From the NCBI GenBank assembly GCA_000507305.1, contig DF239118.1, positions 11,157 through 75,156 of the forward strand: a stretch of 64,000 bases of DNA, given 5' to 3'. The DNA comes from Breviolum minutum Mf 1.05b.01. Its lineage: Eukaryota > Sar > Dinophyceae > Suessiales > Symbiodiniaceae. How positions within the stretch are numbered: the first letter of the stretch is position 1; each line of letters opens with the position of its first letter. This document shows, one piece after another, positions 22,593 to 32,245 of the stretch. A program made the position numbers and the translations under genes. Below the pieces are notes generated by a model that saw nothing but the letters and a program-made list of their open reading frames with translations, searched no databases and had not been told where the DNA came from.

Positions 22593-23968
22593 ATGTAGAC
22601 GTGCGTGGGTGAAGATGGATACAAAAGAAAAAGGTCTACATATATTTGCGGTGAATAAATACATGGCATAGATATACACATGTAGGATGTAAAGAATGAG
22701 AAACAGTAAACATAGATATACACACAGAAAACATAAACACAAAAAACATATGCACTTGATGGGACATAGTGACATAGTTGATCTTTGTCCAAAACCTGGC
22801 TAATGTATCAAAGAATCCAGGAGATGGGGAGGAATCAGAGCTTTCAAAAATGGGATTGTCAAACAATTCCCAACTCCAATGTTTGCCACATCCCCAATGA
22901 TTGAATCAAAATTTGATTGGAGGTAGCTACAGCTGGCATGAAAAGTCCAGGACTTGGGTTTTTTTCAATGACACCCGATCTATCCGAAACAATCATACAT
23001 GAACAAAAACACGCTAACATCATGAAAGCATATGTATCACCAATCTTGCAATCATGATCTTTTAAGCAAACATGATGAGTGCTCATCGCCATTATCCTCA
23101 CAATCAACCTTATCAAAATTGTCATCAATCATCAAAATCATAATTTTCATCATCGTCTCTGCACCGATCTGAAATCAGACAATTCCCGTCCATAACTATC
23201 TTCCGAATCTTTTGGTTCTGTGGGGCATCGATGAAATTCACTTTCTTTTCACCCGAGAACAGGAAGGGAAATCCATAACCCTGATGCAACCACTGGCTAT
23301 AACATCTAAAATAATGTTACATATCTATGTATATATACATATACACATATGTACATGCATAATTATATATTCATATCCCAGGTTAAATGGCTTAGTAACA
23401 CTTTCTTTTTCTTTATTGGTTCAATGTTCAAACATGCCTTCCATCTTAGTTCCCAACCCCCCCTTTGCCTGGCTCTGGCAGAAGATGGTTCACTCGGCTC
23501 CACTAAGGAGCGCAAACAACCCTGACAGATCGCAAAGGCGTTCAAGTTTCTCAGTTACCCCGCTGAAAAGTAACATGTCTCCCTGAAAATTGATGGTTGG
23601 AGTCGGAGTCGATGAAATTTCCTTTTTCATGGCATCTTTTTACGGGGCATTGGTTCGTTTTCGGGGGGGGTTCTTAGTAGCGGAAACAAAAAGCTGCTTA
23701 GCAGTGAGTTCCCATCCTAGTTGGACTGGAGATATACTGTTGATGGTTCAGAAGGGAGATACCAAAAAAACGCAATTTTGAAAAAATCATCGACCCATTG
23801 TTTTTCAGGGGAAAATTTTGCTGTTAGTTTTAGCGCCGTTTTTCCTCTATACCAAAAAAATAAGAAGTATAGGAAAGGGGTTAGGTTCTTATCCTACCAG
23901 GCCATTGTAAATACTGGCATCAACTACCAAACAAAAGCTGCTTGGCTGGATTTATGAAACATCAACAC

Positions 23969-24197
23969 TACTTGGAGGATCAACCCAGGACTAGGATATG
24001 TGGTGATGGGATCACCCCCCATGTATTTCAGCCATTTTTGTTGGCCATTTGGAGTCCCAAAACCCGATCCTTAGGGGACAACCCGATCCTTAGGATCACC
24101 ATCATTAACCACTTCTTAACCACTTTTTTCTACATCCACTGGGATGGTCTTCCAAGTAAAGAACTAAGATTGGGATGTTCTAAAGATAGGAAATCCC
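23969..24197. mobile_element. MITE family A, copy 3 (with extra outer sequence)
   Basis: TACTTGGAGGATCAACCCAG at the left and GGGATGGTCTTCCAAGTA (24141-24158) at the right. The 39 bp outside the right arm (24159-24197) recur in inverted orientation outside the left arm of the copy at 28851, so the mobile unit may be longer than the arms suggest. Confidence 0.65.
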
Positions 24198-24779
24198 ATT
24201 ATTTGCGAGGTTTTATACATGCCAGATGGTTTTCTCGCCAGATTTCTGAAACTTTGCCTCTGAAGGCCGTTTTGCCTGAAAGGGAGTGTCATCAACTTCA
24301 ACCATTTGACTTTTGATGGGGTGTATGAAGGGGATGAACCAACAGTCCCCCAGTTATATCGGGTTTAGTCCGTTTCTTAAAATAAAAATCTGTCTCTCGT
24401 AAGGTTGAGGACTTCGGAAATATCATGATACACCAAGTATGAATCCTGCATGAACTATATGAACTTCCGAAGATTGGCATGGATTGAATACCAAAAATGA
24501 TGCTTTCCAAATGTATCTCTTTTCCAATATAGCTATTTTGGGTATCCATGTTCGTTTTTGGGGGTGTACACATCATTGAAACTATCATCATCAGGCGTTT
24601 GAATTTCACGTTTCACAGGCCGCCTCACACCAGCTTCCAGTAGTATCGCAAAGGTTTGCTTCACCTTTCGGAAAGTTCAAAATGGGTCGGAAGCTTTTTG
24701 GTAAATACCTTAGTTGGCTTGTTATTTACCCGGTGATTTTGAGGATTCTAGGGTTCTTTGGCTCAGGTACACCAATCCG

Positions 24780-25245
24780 TTAATGATGTCGTATCCCAAC
24801 CAGTTGAAGTTCCTCGCCGATCCTATGGGTACGGTGTTGTCTTTCAACTAGTAGTCGAGAAAGTCCGCGCTCTCCACAAGTGCCAATCCTGAATCTCTGC
24901 ACAAAGTGCCAAAGCACGTGCACGTGTACATCGTCCGCAAGGACACCGAAGCGCCTAATGGGCCACGCCCTTTCGGGGTGATGATCAATAGCGTACTCTC
25001 AGTCACTTGACCCAAGGGCCCTGCAGGATGCATTGTGTACATGTGTTGTACACCACTGGTGTACCATGACTCCATGGCCTGAATCACATACGCTCCTGAT
25101 AGCGCGATTCTGGAGTGTCTTCGATATCGCTGGCCCCATGGAGTGCAAATCGTGCACTGCATGAGAAGAACGCAGAGTAGCGCATAGAGGAGGTCATGAG
25201 TTGCCCACTCGCAGTTGAAGATACCAGAACAGAAAAATGCCAAAG
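24780..25245. other. G+C-rich island, probable exon, strand uncertain
   Basis: Clearly richer in G+C than the flank. A minus-strand frame reads RRHSRIALSGAYVIQAMESW, then YTSGVQHMYTMHPAGPLGQV, ending ...ALVESADFLDY with a stop at 24848-24850. A plus-strand frame reads HKVPKHVHVYIVRKDTEAPN, then GPRPFGVMINSVLSVT. Both look protein-like; neither is recognised. Confidence 0.3.
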
Positions 25246-26640
25246 AAATGCACTGAGCGGAAAATCTCAGGCGTTTATCGCATTTGCTGATACTCTCTTG
25301 ATACCATGGTTGGAATCACGTGGAATGTAATTTTTTGAGGCAATAAAATCTAAACCAAGAACTGAAACCAACAAAGCAATTATTGATTCAAGCGGGGATC
25401 CCAACTGACAGGAAATGAAGATATCCCAACCATTGACCATGGTTGTCCTCTCAACACCCCGTGCTCGTCGGGTCTTGCATTTCCACTGATTTGTTTCGGC
25501 TGAAATCCCTGCACCTGCTGTTGAGCATGTTAGTGTACTGTACACCCTTAAAAAAGTAACATTTTGGGATTTCAGGAGCGCCATTTGGAACGAATTGAAG
25601 GTAAAGACCTTTAAGAGCTCAACAGTAACAAAAACCAATAAGGAATCACCATTTTCACCAACAAAACCGTTACAAAAACAAACTAACCACAATAATCAGA
25701 AACACAACTAGTCAATTACACCTTAAATTGAAGTTTAGATCTTTTTTTAATTTATAGGGGAACTCCGCATCATTGGAAAAACTTGGTGTATCCTAGCTGT
25801 GAGATCAAGAAGCAGATAGGGTGGCTGCCTTAAACGACCCCTTTCGGTCAAATACCTGAACAAGGTCATATACATCACCAGCCTTCCAGAGATAAAATCC
25901 CCAAAAGAAACCTTTCAATCTCCATCTTCTTCCCGTTGTTTTTTCCTAACATCCCCTGCCACCTTCCTGTTGTGTCAAGGGCCAGCAAACCACCGGAGAT
26001 TCCAAGAGGAACCAAGCACCCTCATCCAAACGTTTGGAAGCTACCTCGCGATGGGAACTTAGGGATGAATGGTTTAGTTTAAGTTGGATTTTTCAGTTAA
26101 GAAGGGTACACAACTTAGTATGTTTTTGTCTATCCATACCCAAAGTTTGGTTGATTAAATAAAATCAGTAACTGGGTAGTTGTAACATATATGTGATTAG
26201 GATATATATTGGGATGAAAAGCCAACTTGAACAATTGCGAAGTTCTGCCAGGGACGTTGAAGCAGGAATTCCCGGCCATCGTGGATGTTCAGTCAACCCA
26301 TTGGCTGGAAGTCTTAATGTACGGCTGCCCCACTGGCTGGTTGATTGTGCAGTTGGGGTGTCCAAAACTTCAGTACACATGGTTCGGAGGAGTTTTTCTC
26401 TTTGGAGGTGTACAGTCCAAATACATACAGGGTGTATGTGTTTAACTGAAATTATTCTGTTGATGATTCAGAGATCCAGCACCAGTCATGATTTACCCTG
26501 GAAAGCATTATTGCCACAAACATCGCAGGTTTTTTCTACAGAAAAAGACCGCCGAACATAAATCAATAATCAATTGGGGTCCAAAAATCAGTGATCACAC
26601 CGCCTCATACTTTCAAATGTTGAAATTCTCTTACTTAGCT

Positions 26641-26722
26641 GCACATGTCGTGAGGGCTATAGGGTGAACCAACCCTTCATTTGGGAAATGGTTGGGCCCC
26701 CTATAACCCTGTCGACATGTGC
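26641..26722. repeat. Imperfect hairpin/foldback, about 34-bp arms
   Basis: GCACATGTCGTGAGGGCTAT pairs with the reverse complement of ATAACCCTGTCGACATGTGC, and the stem continues through AGGGTGAACCAACCC versus GGTTGGGCCCCCT. Non-coding; a possible MITE or structured RNA. Confidence 0.5.
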
Positions 26723-27070
26723 AAGCCTATCATGTCACTGCTCTGGGATCCTCGAACCATGTAGCGACCTTCTTCATTGTTCACCCGCACCTGCGATGCA
26801 AATGACGGTGGCATGGTTACGAAGGTTTAGGACAAAAATTTGAGCAGCTTTTGATGGTGGTAGCAGTAGCAGCCTAGTCCTTCCCTTTCTGACATGACTA
26901 ACAAAAATCCCCAATGAAACACTGCTTGAACTTGAACCAGCCACATTTTTAGGTGTTGACTCCCAACGAAGTATTAGGCCCAACCTTCCAAAAATCAAAG
27001 ATACCAAAACCTCCCCTTGTTTTGGCACGTCTGGGGTAACACGTGCAAGAGACCCTGTTCGGTGTCTCAC

Positions 27071-27154
27071 CTCAAATTCGGCATCCTCCGGTACGAGGTG
27101 AATGAAGTCTTCAGCCAAATCATCCTCCGAAACATGAACCGAAACATCGTTCAG
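27071..27154 (-). CDS. Host exon of unknown acidic protein
   Basis: On the minus strand an acceptor CACCAG is followed by exactly 28 codons, LNDVSVHVSEDDLAEDFIHL then VPEDAEFE, ending at a consensus donor GAG|GTGAGA. Acidic, helix-prone segment. The frame stays open past the donor to 26774, which may be chance or a retained intron. No family recognised. Confidence 0.45.
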
Positions 27155-27692
27155 CTGGTGACACTAACATAAGCTAAAGTAGTGGTATATATCAAGGGAT
27201 TTCAGATACTCATCCCCATCTCATTGGCAACACTTCCACAACCACCACACTTACGACAAATTGCAGTCCTTGGCTGGTATGCCCGGCATGGCTTTAACAA
27301 ACACATGAGCCTACATGGATGGAGGTTGATTAAGTGCTCCTTAGCATGTTTCAGTGACCTTTTCATGTACCTACTCACTCCCCAATTCATGATGATATGG
27401 CTGAAGGTGAATCCACCACTCGTCACCAAGTGGGATTTACATGAATGTTGGTAGAAGTTGGGCTAAAAAAACACTTTTAAGTAACCTCGAAACAAACGCT
27501 GTCCTGCTTGATCCTACTGCTACGTGTTAAAATCATCATCATTCGTGCTCAATTTTTTGTTTCAAGAAAACATGCATCGTCTGAAGAGTTCCTAAACCAT
27601 TGCATGACTTCAAATCTATGTCAATCTGCTTAACGGTACAAGGCTTATCTAATGCATCTAAGTATGCTTATGGACTTGCATCTTGAGCCAGA

Positions 27693-28106
27693 ATGCTTCT
27701 CACACATGATCCAAACATGGAGATGAACCTATCCCAAGAAGCTACGCCATCTATATCAACTTCTTCAGGAGTCGATCTATATCATCACATAAGTCCTGAG
27801 AAATCTCTTTCCAAAACACCTGATTGGGATGAACTCCAAGAGAATATGAAGCAGCCATGGAAAGGGAAAGAACATCTTGCAAACTACCTTGGGAGGGGCG
27901 TTATGCCATGTTGTGAGTGGCTGGTGGGTTTCAAGCCAGTTGAAACAAATAATCAAATTAGTTTTCATGATCTCACAAGGATCGGGATGAGCACAAAATA
28001 TTCTCTTGAAACCACCGAACTGAGGTTTGAAAGGAGGGTCTTGGATCTCTTGGGAAGGCATTCAAATCGAGAAGCTTCGGGTTTGGAGAAGATGTGTGGT
28101 ACATGA
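27693..28106 (+). CDS. Possible host exon/ORF, 137 codons, unknown
   Basis: Longest protein-like plus-strand frame of the left flank. It contains PDWDELQENMKQPWKGKEHL, then ANYLGRGVMPCCEWLVGFKP and TTELRFERRVLDLLGRHSNR. Mixed charged and hydrophobic composition rather than low complexity, with no overlap with a MITE. It could be an exon or a decayed transposon ORF. No family recognised and the start is uncertain. Confidence 0.3.
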   Translation: MLLTHDPNMEMNLSQEATPSISTSSGVDLYHHISPEKSLSKTPDWDELQENMKQPWKGKEHLANYLGRGVMPCCEWLVGFKPVETNNQISFHDLTRIGMSTKYSLETTELRFERRVLDLLGRHSNREASGLEKMCGT

Positions 28107-28452
28107 AACGGTGCGAGCAGTGCCCAATTTTTGCTTCTTGACCTTTTGGAGTCTACCTTTGTGATAGAATGATGTGAACAATGATCAGAATGTCTGGGTG
28201 AATTCATAGTCAATCCATCAATTTTGCTGTTCAATTTTAGTAAACAAATGTGCTCAGAATGGATGAATTCCAAGGTAATTCACCAGCTTGCACAGGGCTG
28301 GTCGGTCCCAGCCCAGCGCTCAGTAAGTGATACTTTGCCCTAACTCCAATGAAGTTTACTAAAAAAGCTTAGTGATACTGATACCTGGTATGGCTTACAG
28401 AATCTTTTCTTCCCACCTGTCACTCTGCAAATTTGTGGATTTGGAAGATCTG

Positions 28453-28553
28453 ATACACCCTGGAAAATTAAAAATTAGAAGGTGGATGGAAGATGATTTT
28501 CCTTTTCAAGTGGGTGATTTTTAAGTGAACCATCTTAATTTTCAGGGGTGTAT
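28453..28553. mobile_element. MITE family B, copy 6
   Basis: ATACACCCTGGAAAATTAA (28453-28471) and TTAATTTTCAGGGGTGTAT (28535-28553) are reverse complements with one mismatch. The interior GATTTTCCTTTTCAAGTGGG matches other copies. Confidence 0.7.
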
Positions 28554-28811
28554 TGCCGATGGCGCCAACGGTTGAGCTTGGGTTAACAGATCCCATGATT
28601 CATGGACATGTTTCATCCAAATCCTTGGGCCGTTTTACTGCATAAAATATCTATAGTAACCCGGATCCTCGGAAGGCTAACAGTTAGCGTTGATGGATGC
28701 AGTATGGGAAAAAAATCCACAAAAAAACCCTAAAAATCCAAGGTTTCATGTGTGATATTTTTTTTGTGAATCCCGCTGAGATTGGAATTTTTTCCCTACC
28801 ATTTTCTTAGA

Positions 28812-29000
28812 GGGATTCCTTATCTTTAGAACATCCCAATCTTAGTTCTTTACTTGGAGGATCATCCCAGGACTTGCAAGTGGTTGAAAACCAGGGTTGC
28901 TAAGTCTGGTTGGTCCCCTTCCAAACGGCCGAAACAATGGCTTATACATGGGGGTGATCCGATCACCACGTATCCAAGTCCTGGGATGATCCTCCAAGTA
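28812..29000. mobile_element. MITE family A, copy 4 (26-bp perfect arms)
   Basis: TACTTGGAGGATCATCCCAG (28851 onward) and the reverse complement ending at 29000 match perfectly over 26 bp. The 39 bp at 28812-28850 are shared, inverted, with the copy ending at 24197. It lies only about 270 bp from the left end of the large element. Confidence 0.75.
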
Positions 29001-29273
29001 AGGGATTCCCACAAATTCCTCACGAAACATCCCAATCAGCTGCGTCACTTTTGGGCTTCCAAGACACCCGACCGTTGTAGCAGTTGAGATATCCCACACG
29101 GATTCGTAAACACAACTTCTGGGGAGATTTTTGGGAGATATGAACGCTTTTTTTCCTTTGCGGATTCGCCCCATATGCGGATATGAACTGAAACTATTTC
29201 TTGCACAAATGAAGCATTTCACTTGATTGTTTCTTAATTGAGGGAATCAATCTCCAATTGTACACCATCAGAT

Positions 29274-29325
29274 GGGCTGTGGAAAATGACTCTGAATTTT
29301 TTTTAACTCTCAAATTGTGGGTCAG
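29274..29325 (+). repeat. Left terminal inverted repeat of the 24.3-kb element
   Basis: About 52 bp matching the inverted right end (53502-53553) with two substitutions, in the bases after the T run and within CAAATT(G/A)TGGG. The terminus is GGGCTGTGG. Confidence 0.85.
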
Positions 29326-29334
29326 TTCTTGGAA

Positions 29335-29580
29335 TCTCTACTTTGTCATTCATGATAACATAAATATATTGTTTCTATCCTGTCACACTGTACAGTACTT
29401 TGTGACTCGTGAGAACACATCAAATAAGTTTCATTTGTTTCTATCCTTCGGACATCTCTACTTTGTGACTCATAAGAACACAAAAAAGTTTTAAATTTTA
29501 TCATGACGACATCTCTACTTTGTGACTCGTGAGAACGACACATTCATTTGTTTTTATCCTTCGGACATTTTCATCAGACA
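29335..29580. repeat. Subterminal repeat array (left end)
   Basis: Four copies of a CTACTTTGTGACTCGTGAGA-like unit start near 29338, 29396, 29457 and 29515, a period of about 58-60 bp. Two are followed by CATTTGTTTCTATCCTTCGG. The inverted right end has one related copy (ACATTGTAACTCGTGAAAAA) and one TCCTTCGGACATTTTCATC. Subterminal arrays like this bind the transposase in several cut-and-paste families; that role is inferred here. Confidence 0.65.
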
Positions 29581-29660
29581 TAAGCCAACCTCCACCAGAC
29601 AATCATATCATATGCTACAGAAATACAGGCTAAACCTTGAACAGATTCATAGATGAATAG

Positions 29661-29734
29661 CGTCCGACAAGGGAAGGATAATGTCGTCCGACGGGGTTAT
29701 TTTAATTTTCCATACTTCCGTTGTTCGTCCGACG
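29661..29734. promoter_or_regulatory. CGTCCGACG motif cluster, left end
   Basis: CGTCCGAC at 29661, then full CGTCCGACG at 29685-29693 and 29726-29734. The same word lies near the right end (53342-53350) and, inverted, in the middle (38114, 38151, 38198). It is near-palindromic (CGTC-C-GACG), as expected for a dimeric protein-binding site. Confidence 0.5.
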
Positions 29735-30094
29735 AGGGGTAAGTAGGACCCTTGATAGTAAAATAGTCTGAGACATTTGCAACCGCCCTACAAATCTTGG
29801 GCAGCCAATACGGTTATCAATCTTAAATTACTTTCAGACTTTCTTTACGTGCAAACAAGTTAGCGCCCAACCAAATGGAGATGTAGCAGGCGTAGCATTT
29901 GCCAAGTCCTGCCAAAAGCAAGTCATTTCAACTCACAGTTTGTTTCATAGCTCACTGGCAGTCTGGTTCCACAAGCAATACGGCTGACCATGCTCGGTCT
30001 TTTTTGCAACACTAGCCAAAATCTCTGTCCGAATGGCTGCATACTGGAACATTTGGGGACTCAATTTCAAAGTGCCGCTTTGCTGTATCATCAT

Positions 30095-31636
30095 CTAAAT
30101 GCTACCCGCGGCTGCAGCCCTGTCACTTTCAGGCTCATGTAACTGCATGACATAGAACCCATCTTGGTGGTACTTGATGCGGTTGTCATCACCTGTGAAA
30201 CAAAGGGCCACACTTAACCAGCCCGTGTTTTCAAAGAACAAAAAATGATAAAAGCGCAGGTCACATCAAGTCATCAAATTTAGTTGTAGTTCCAGTGGCC
30301 AAGAGCAAAGGCTTGCCCATCAATCCATGGGGAAACCGAACTCATCGCGCCACACACCGGCATAGTGCACGAGAAACCCAATTCCTAGCATCTATAGGCA
30401 AGTGATTGGATTGCTGACAAGCAAAGTGAGTGCAGTTTAGCTGTTGCAACCCTGCCTTCTCGTTCAGCATGTCCACTGCTTTCTCCACGGTTTGGCAGCT
30501 TTCTTTTGCCACGTTGATTGCTTTCTCAACGTGAGCCTGGGTCATCTTCCACGCATACCTAAAGAGTCAAGTGAGAAAATTTGGCATGGTCACAAGCAGT
30601 GATCGCTCCAGTGCTGATATTGCGACCAAGGAACAGGAGACTCGCAGATCCATTAATGTCACATAGACGCACCTTGTGTCCCTTCATGGGATGCCTTGTT
30701 GGAAACAAATCTCTTGGCCAGGTGTGCTTTTCATTTGGCAGCTTGCTCAAATTTGAGTCAAGGTGCATGTCTGGAGATAGCTGAAGACAGTCATTCTTAG
30801 AAAAGTTCATCACGATTCTCTCCAGCCTTGGCTAAAAATTGACGAATGAAAAATGGAAATCGGAGTTGAAGTCAGATCTAATCAGTGAACCAATGCTTTG
30901 GAGAAGCACTGAGACACCAGCGTTTCAAATTTGCGAAGCCAGTTCATGTTGTCCAGCTGCACAACCAGCAGCTCAAGCATAAATGCTTCCGAGTGTTCGA
31001 AGGCATCACCCAACTCTGGCGGAGAGGTCATGGCTCACGGACACACCGAAACCCGCACTGGATGATGTATGACAATTGCGGAATTGACGCACCTTGCTTG
31101 AACCTGAATTGAGACAACTGGCACCTGTGAAATGCAATTGATTGACTTGGCCCCAAATCAAAGTCTAACTCCCCCTGCAACTGACCAGAGCCGTCTTAAT
31201 TTTGCTTCCGATCCAAATCTCATACAGTAGAGCCCTATCCGAGAGGCATCATCATTCGATGAGTCCTGTACAAGTTGCCTCTCTTTGTTTGACTCAAAGA
31301 AAGGCCTGTCACATCAATGCAGTGAATGTCGACGATTTGGTCGAAGACTGCAAAAGGGATCTGCACACCTCCAGACTCGCTGTCATCTTGCTCGGGTTCG
31401 AAGTCCCATGATAAAACCTTTGATGCGGGTTGCATCACGCTGGGCAACGTTTCGGTCTCACTGAGAGCAAGGTGGTCAGAAGGAATCCAAGCCCCAAAGA
31501 TGTCAAGCACCTTTTTCTTTCTCCCAGCTCTGAAATTTCTCTCTGACGATTGGAGTGGGTGATACCAAGCAAACCTGGCTTCCAGCAGCCACCATAATGC
31601 AAAGTTTTGATGGCATGGCCAAGCTAACAACAACAT
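30095..31636 (-). CDS. 3' exons of a multi-exon element gene (possibly C-terminal part of the DUF7869 gene)
   Basis: Successive minus-strand exon-like segments, read leftward. (a) 31636-31235: VLDIFGAWIPSDHLALSETE, then TLPSVMQPASKVLSWDFEPE and FAVFDQIVDI. (b) 31031-30882: a closed 49-codon frame, MTSPPELGDAFEHSEAFMLE, then LLVVQLDNMNWLRKFE. (c) 30835-30590: LERIVMNFSKNDCLQLSPDM, then FPTRHPMKGHKVRLCDINGS. (d) 30553-30420: MTQAHVEKAINVAKESCQTV, helical. (e) 30192-30095: after acceptor TTTCACAG, DDNRIKYHQDGFYVMQLHEP up to TAG at 30097-30095. They could be one terminal region or two genes. No domain recognised. Confidence 0.45.
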
Positions 31637-31681
31637 GCCAGGTTATAAAACAGGATTAATGACTTCTAACTTGCAAGTAAG

Positions 31682-32040
31682 CTATGCAAAGTAAGATACC
31701 ACACGACTGCAACCAAAAAGCAAAGCTTGCTCCTCACCATTTGCTTCCACCAGTCCCATCATGACGCCCAGGACAACTGGCAAGCGGTCCGTCTTCCCAC
31801 AAACAACGCACCAATCACCGGCTTGCATGAAGGCTTTGTGCACTCTTTCACGAGCTTCGCCGCAGCCAGTGACACTCATCAAGGTGTTTGGCTCCATCCG
31901 GCCAGTGTCAGCGCCAGGGGCAATTGCATATAAAATGTCATCAGGAATTTGGGGTCCACCTCCATCGCAAGACACAAGTTGCGTTGGCCCCAAATGGGCG
32001 GACCGCATGTCTGCAATCATGGTTTCCTTAGCTGTAAATG
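31682..32040 (-). CDS. Element exon with CVVCGK motif, unknown function
   Basis: After an acceptor-like TTTACAG (about 32032) the minus-strand frame reads KETMIADMRSAHLGPTQLVS, then CDGGGPQIPDDILYAIAPGA and GDWCVVCGKTDRLPVVLGVM. The CVVCGK pair could bind metal or be structural. It lies directly downstream of the DUF7869 core in the same orientation and is probably a further exon of that gene. No known family assigned. Confidence 0.45.
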
Positions 32041-32245
32041 TGTTTGGAGAGTGGAATTCAAGTCCCCGAGAAGAAACTTACACTAAGACAGCAAGACTTC
32101 AAACTAGGACAAACTGCGACCAACCAATTCAAGCCTCTAAAGATGGGCCAGCAGCCAAGCCATTACCTGTGACATAAGACCGAAGCTCCGAGATCTGCTC
32201 CCTCAAGAATTGACCAGATGCAGCAAGGCTGCTTTCCTCAGGGAC

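Larger units (their letters stand above)
19603..27070. other. Gene-poor host stretch
   Basis: Outside the islands and MITEs listed separately, frames are short, low-complexity or repeat-derived. A plus-strand frame at about 26215-26385 (SQLEQLRSSARDVEAGIPGH, then RGCSVNPLAGS) is a weak exon candidate. An incomplete family-C end (TACTGTTGATGGTTCAGAAG) is at about 23737 and another at about 26457. Confidence 0.4.

Noticed and set aside
25267..25692. 141-codon minus-strand frame
   Set aside because: AT-rich, hydrophobic, no splice signals or domain, and in normal flank composition.
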